Under the pieces are notes generated by a model. The model was given only the letters and a program-made list of their open reading frames with translations, did no database searches and was not told the origin of the DNA. A DNA stretch of 5,280 bases from Azoarcus sp. (GTDB taxonomy: Bacteria > Pseudomonadota > Gammaproteobacteria > Burkholderiales > Rhodocyclaceae). The position numbers and the translations under genes are program-made. The stretch spans positions 1 to 5,280 of the forward strand of contig JAITWP010000173.1 in NCBI GenBank assembly GCA_031285365.1, in the 5' to 3' direction. Every line of letters begins with the position of its first letter. Position 1 is the stretch's first letter. Positions 5,119 through 5,280 of the stretch are shown here, piece after piece.

Positions 5119-5280
5119 TTACTCGATAACCTTTGCGACGACTCCGGCGCCAACCGTGCGGCCACCTTCACGAATGGCGAAGCGCAAGCCTTCTTCCATC
5201 GCGATGGGGCAGATCAGTTTCACCACGATTGATACGTTGTCCCCCGGCATCACCATCTCGACGCCTTCCGGCAATTCGAC
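5119..5280 (-). CDS. tuf: Elongation factor Tu, C-terminal 53 residues (5' end missing)
   Basis: EF-Tu is the cytosolic GTPase that delivers aminoacyl-tRNA to the ribosome. Only the end of beta-barrel domain III is present: VELPEGVEMVMPGDNVSI, then PIAMEEGLRFAIREGGRTVGAGVV and a final AKVIE before TAA at 5121-5119. The reading frame is intact to the right edge. The GTPase domain lies outside the window. The rpsJ gene follows 60 nt downstream, so this is the str-operon copy. Many betaproteobacteria carry a second tuf gene elsewhere, which cannot be judged here. Confidence 0.97.
   Translation of the reverse strand, partial: VELPEGVEMVMPGDNVSIVVKLICPIAMEEGLRFAIREGGRTVGAGVVAKVIE

Overview
The window looks like chromosomal core DNA from a betaproteobacterium. 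The S10 protein (including its IRIRLKAFDYRLIDQS start and its DLPAGVDVEIKLQ end) and the EF-Tu tail match the betaproteobacterial type, the order tuf then rpsJ is typical of the group, and the codons are GC-rich. I cannot name a genus with confidence; a Rhodocyclales- or Nitrosomonadales-like organism is only a guess. There are seven protein genes, two of them cut by the window edges. All but one lie on the minus strand. I see no mobile element, CRISPR array, tRNA or rRNA.

Right side (4685-5280, minus): the last 53 codons of tuf (EF-Tu), a 60-nt spacer with a GC-rich hairpin, rpsJ (ribosomal protein S10), and a strong intrinsic terminator 18 nt after rpsJ. This is the tail of the str operon. 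The S10 operon does not continue into rplC as usual, because a catabolic gene follows instead.

Centre (2342-4684, minus): a roughly 150-nt leader with small inverted and direct repeats, then paaK (phenylacetate-CoA ligase), then metF (methylenetetrahydrofolate reductase) 25 nt downstream, so the two are probably co-transcribed. No other phenylacetate or methionine gene is visible. The 3' end of metF overlaps the 3' end of the only plus-strand gene by 7 bp.

Left side: that plus-strand gene (1263-2348) is an L-asparaginase of the AnsB (type II) sequence class. It has all catalytic residues, but a charged N-terminal extension replaces the expected signal peptide. Its start faces an AT-rich divergent promoter region (1081-1262) holding two overlapping, mutually exclusive inverted repeats. 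On the other side of that region, on the minus strand, lies a two-gene membrane operon: a short NfeD protein followed by a QmcA/stomatin-type SPFH protein that runs off the left edge. These two families commonly occur as a pair and are thought to act together in membrane microdomains.

I found no convincing novel system. The points most worth a second look are the asparaginase N-terminus and its leader, the break in the ribosomal operon after rpsJ, and the unusual paaK-metF pairing.
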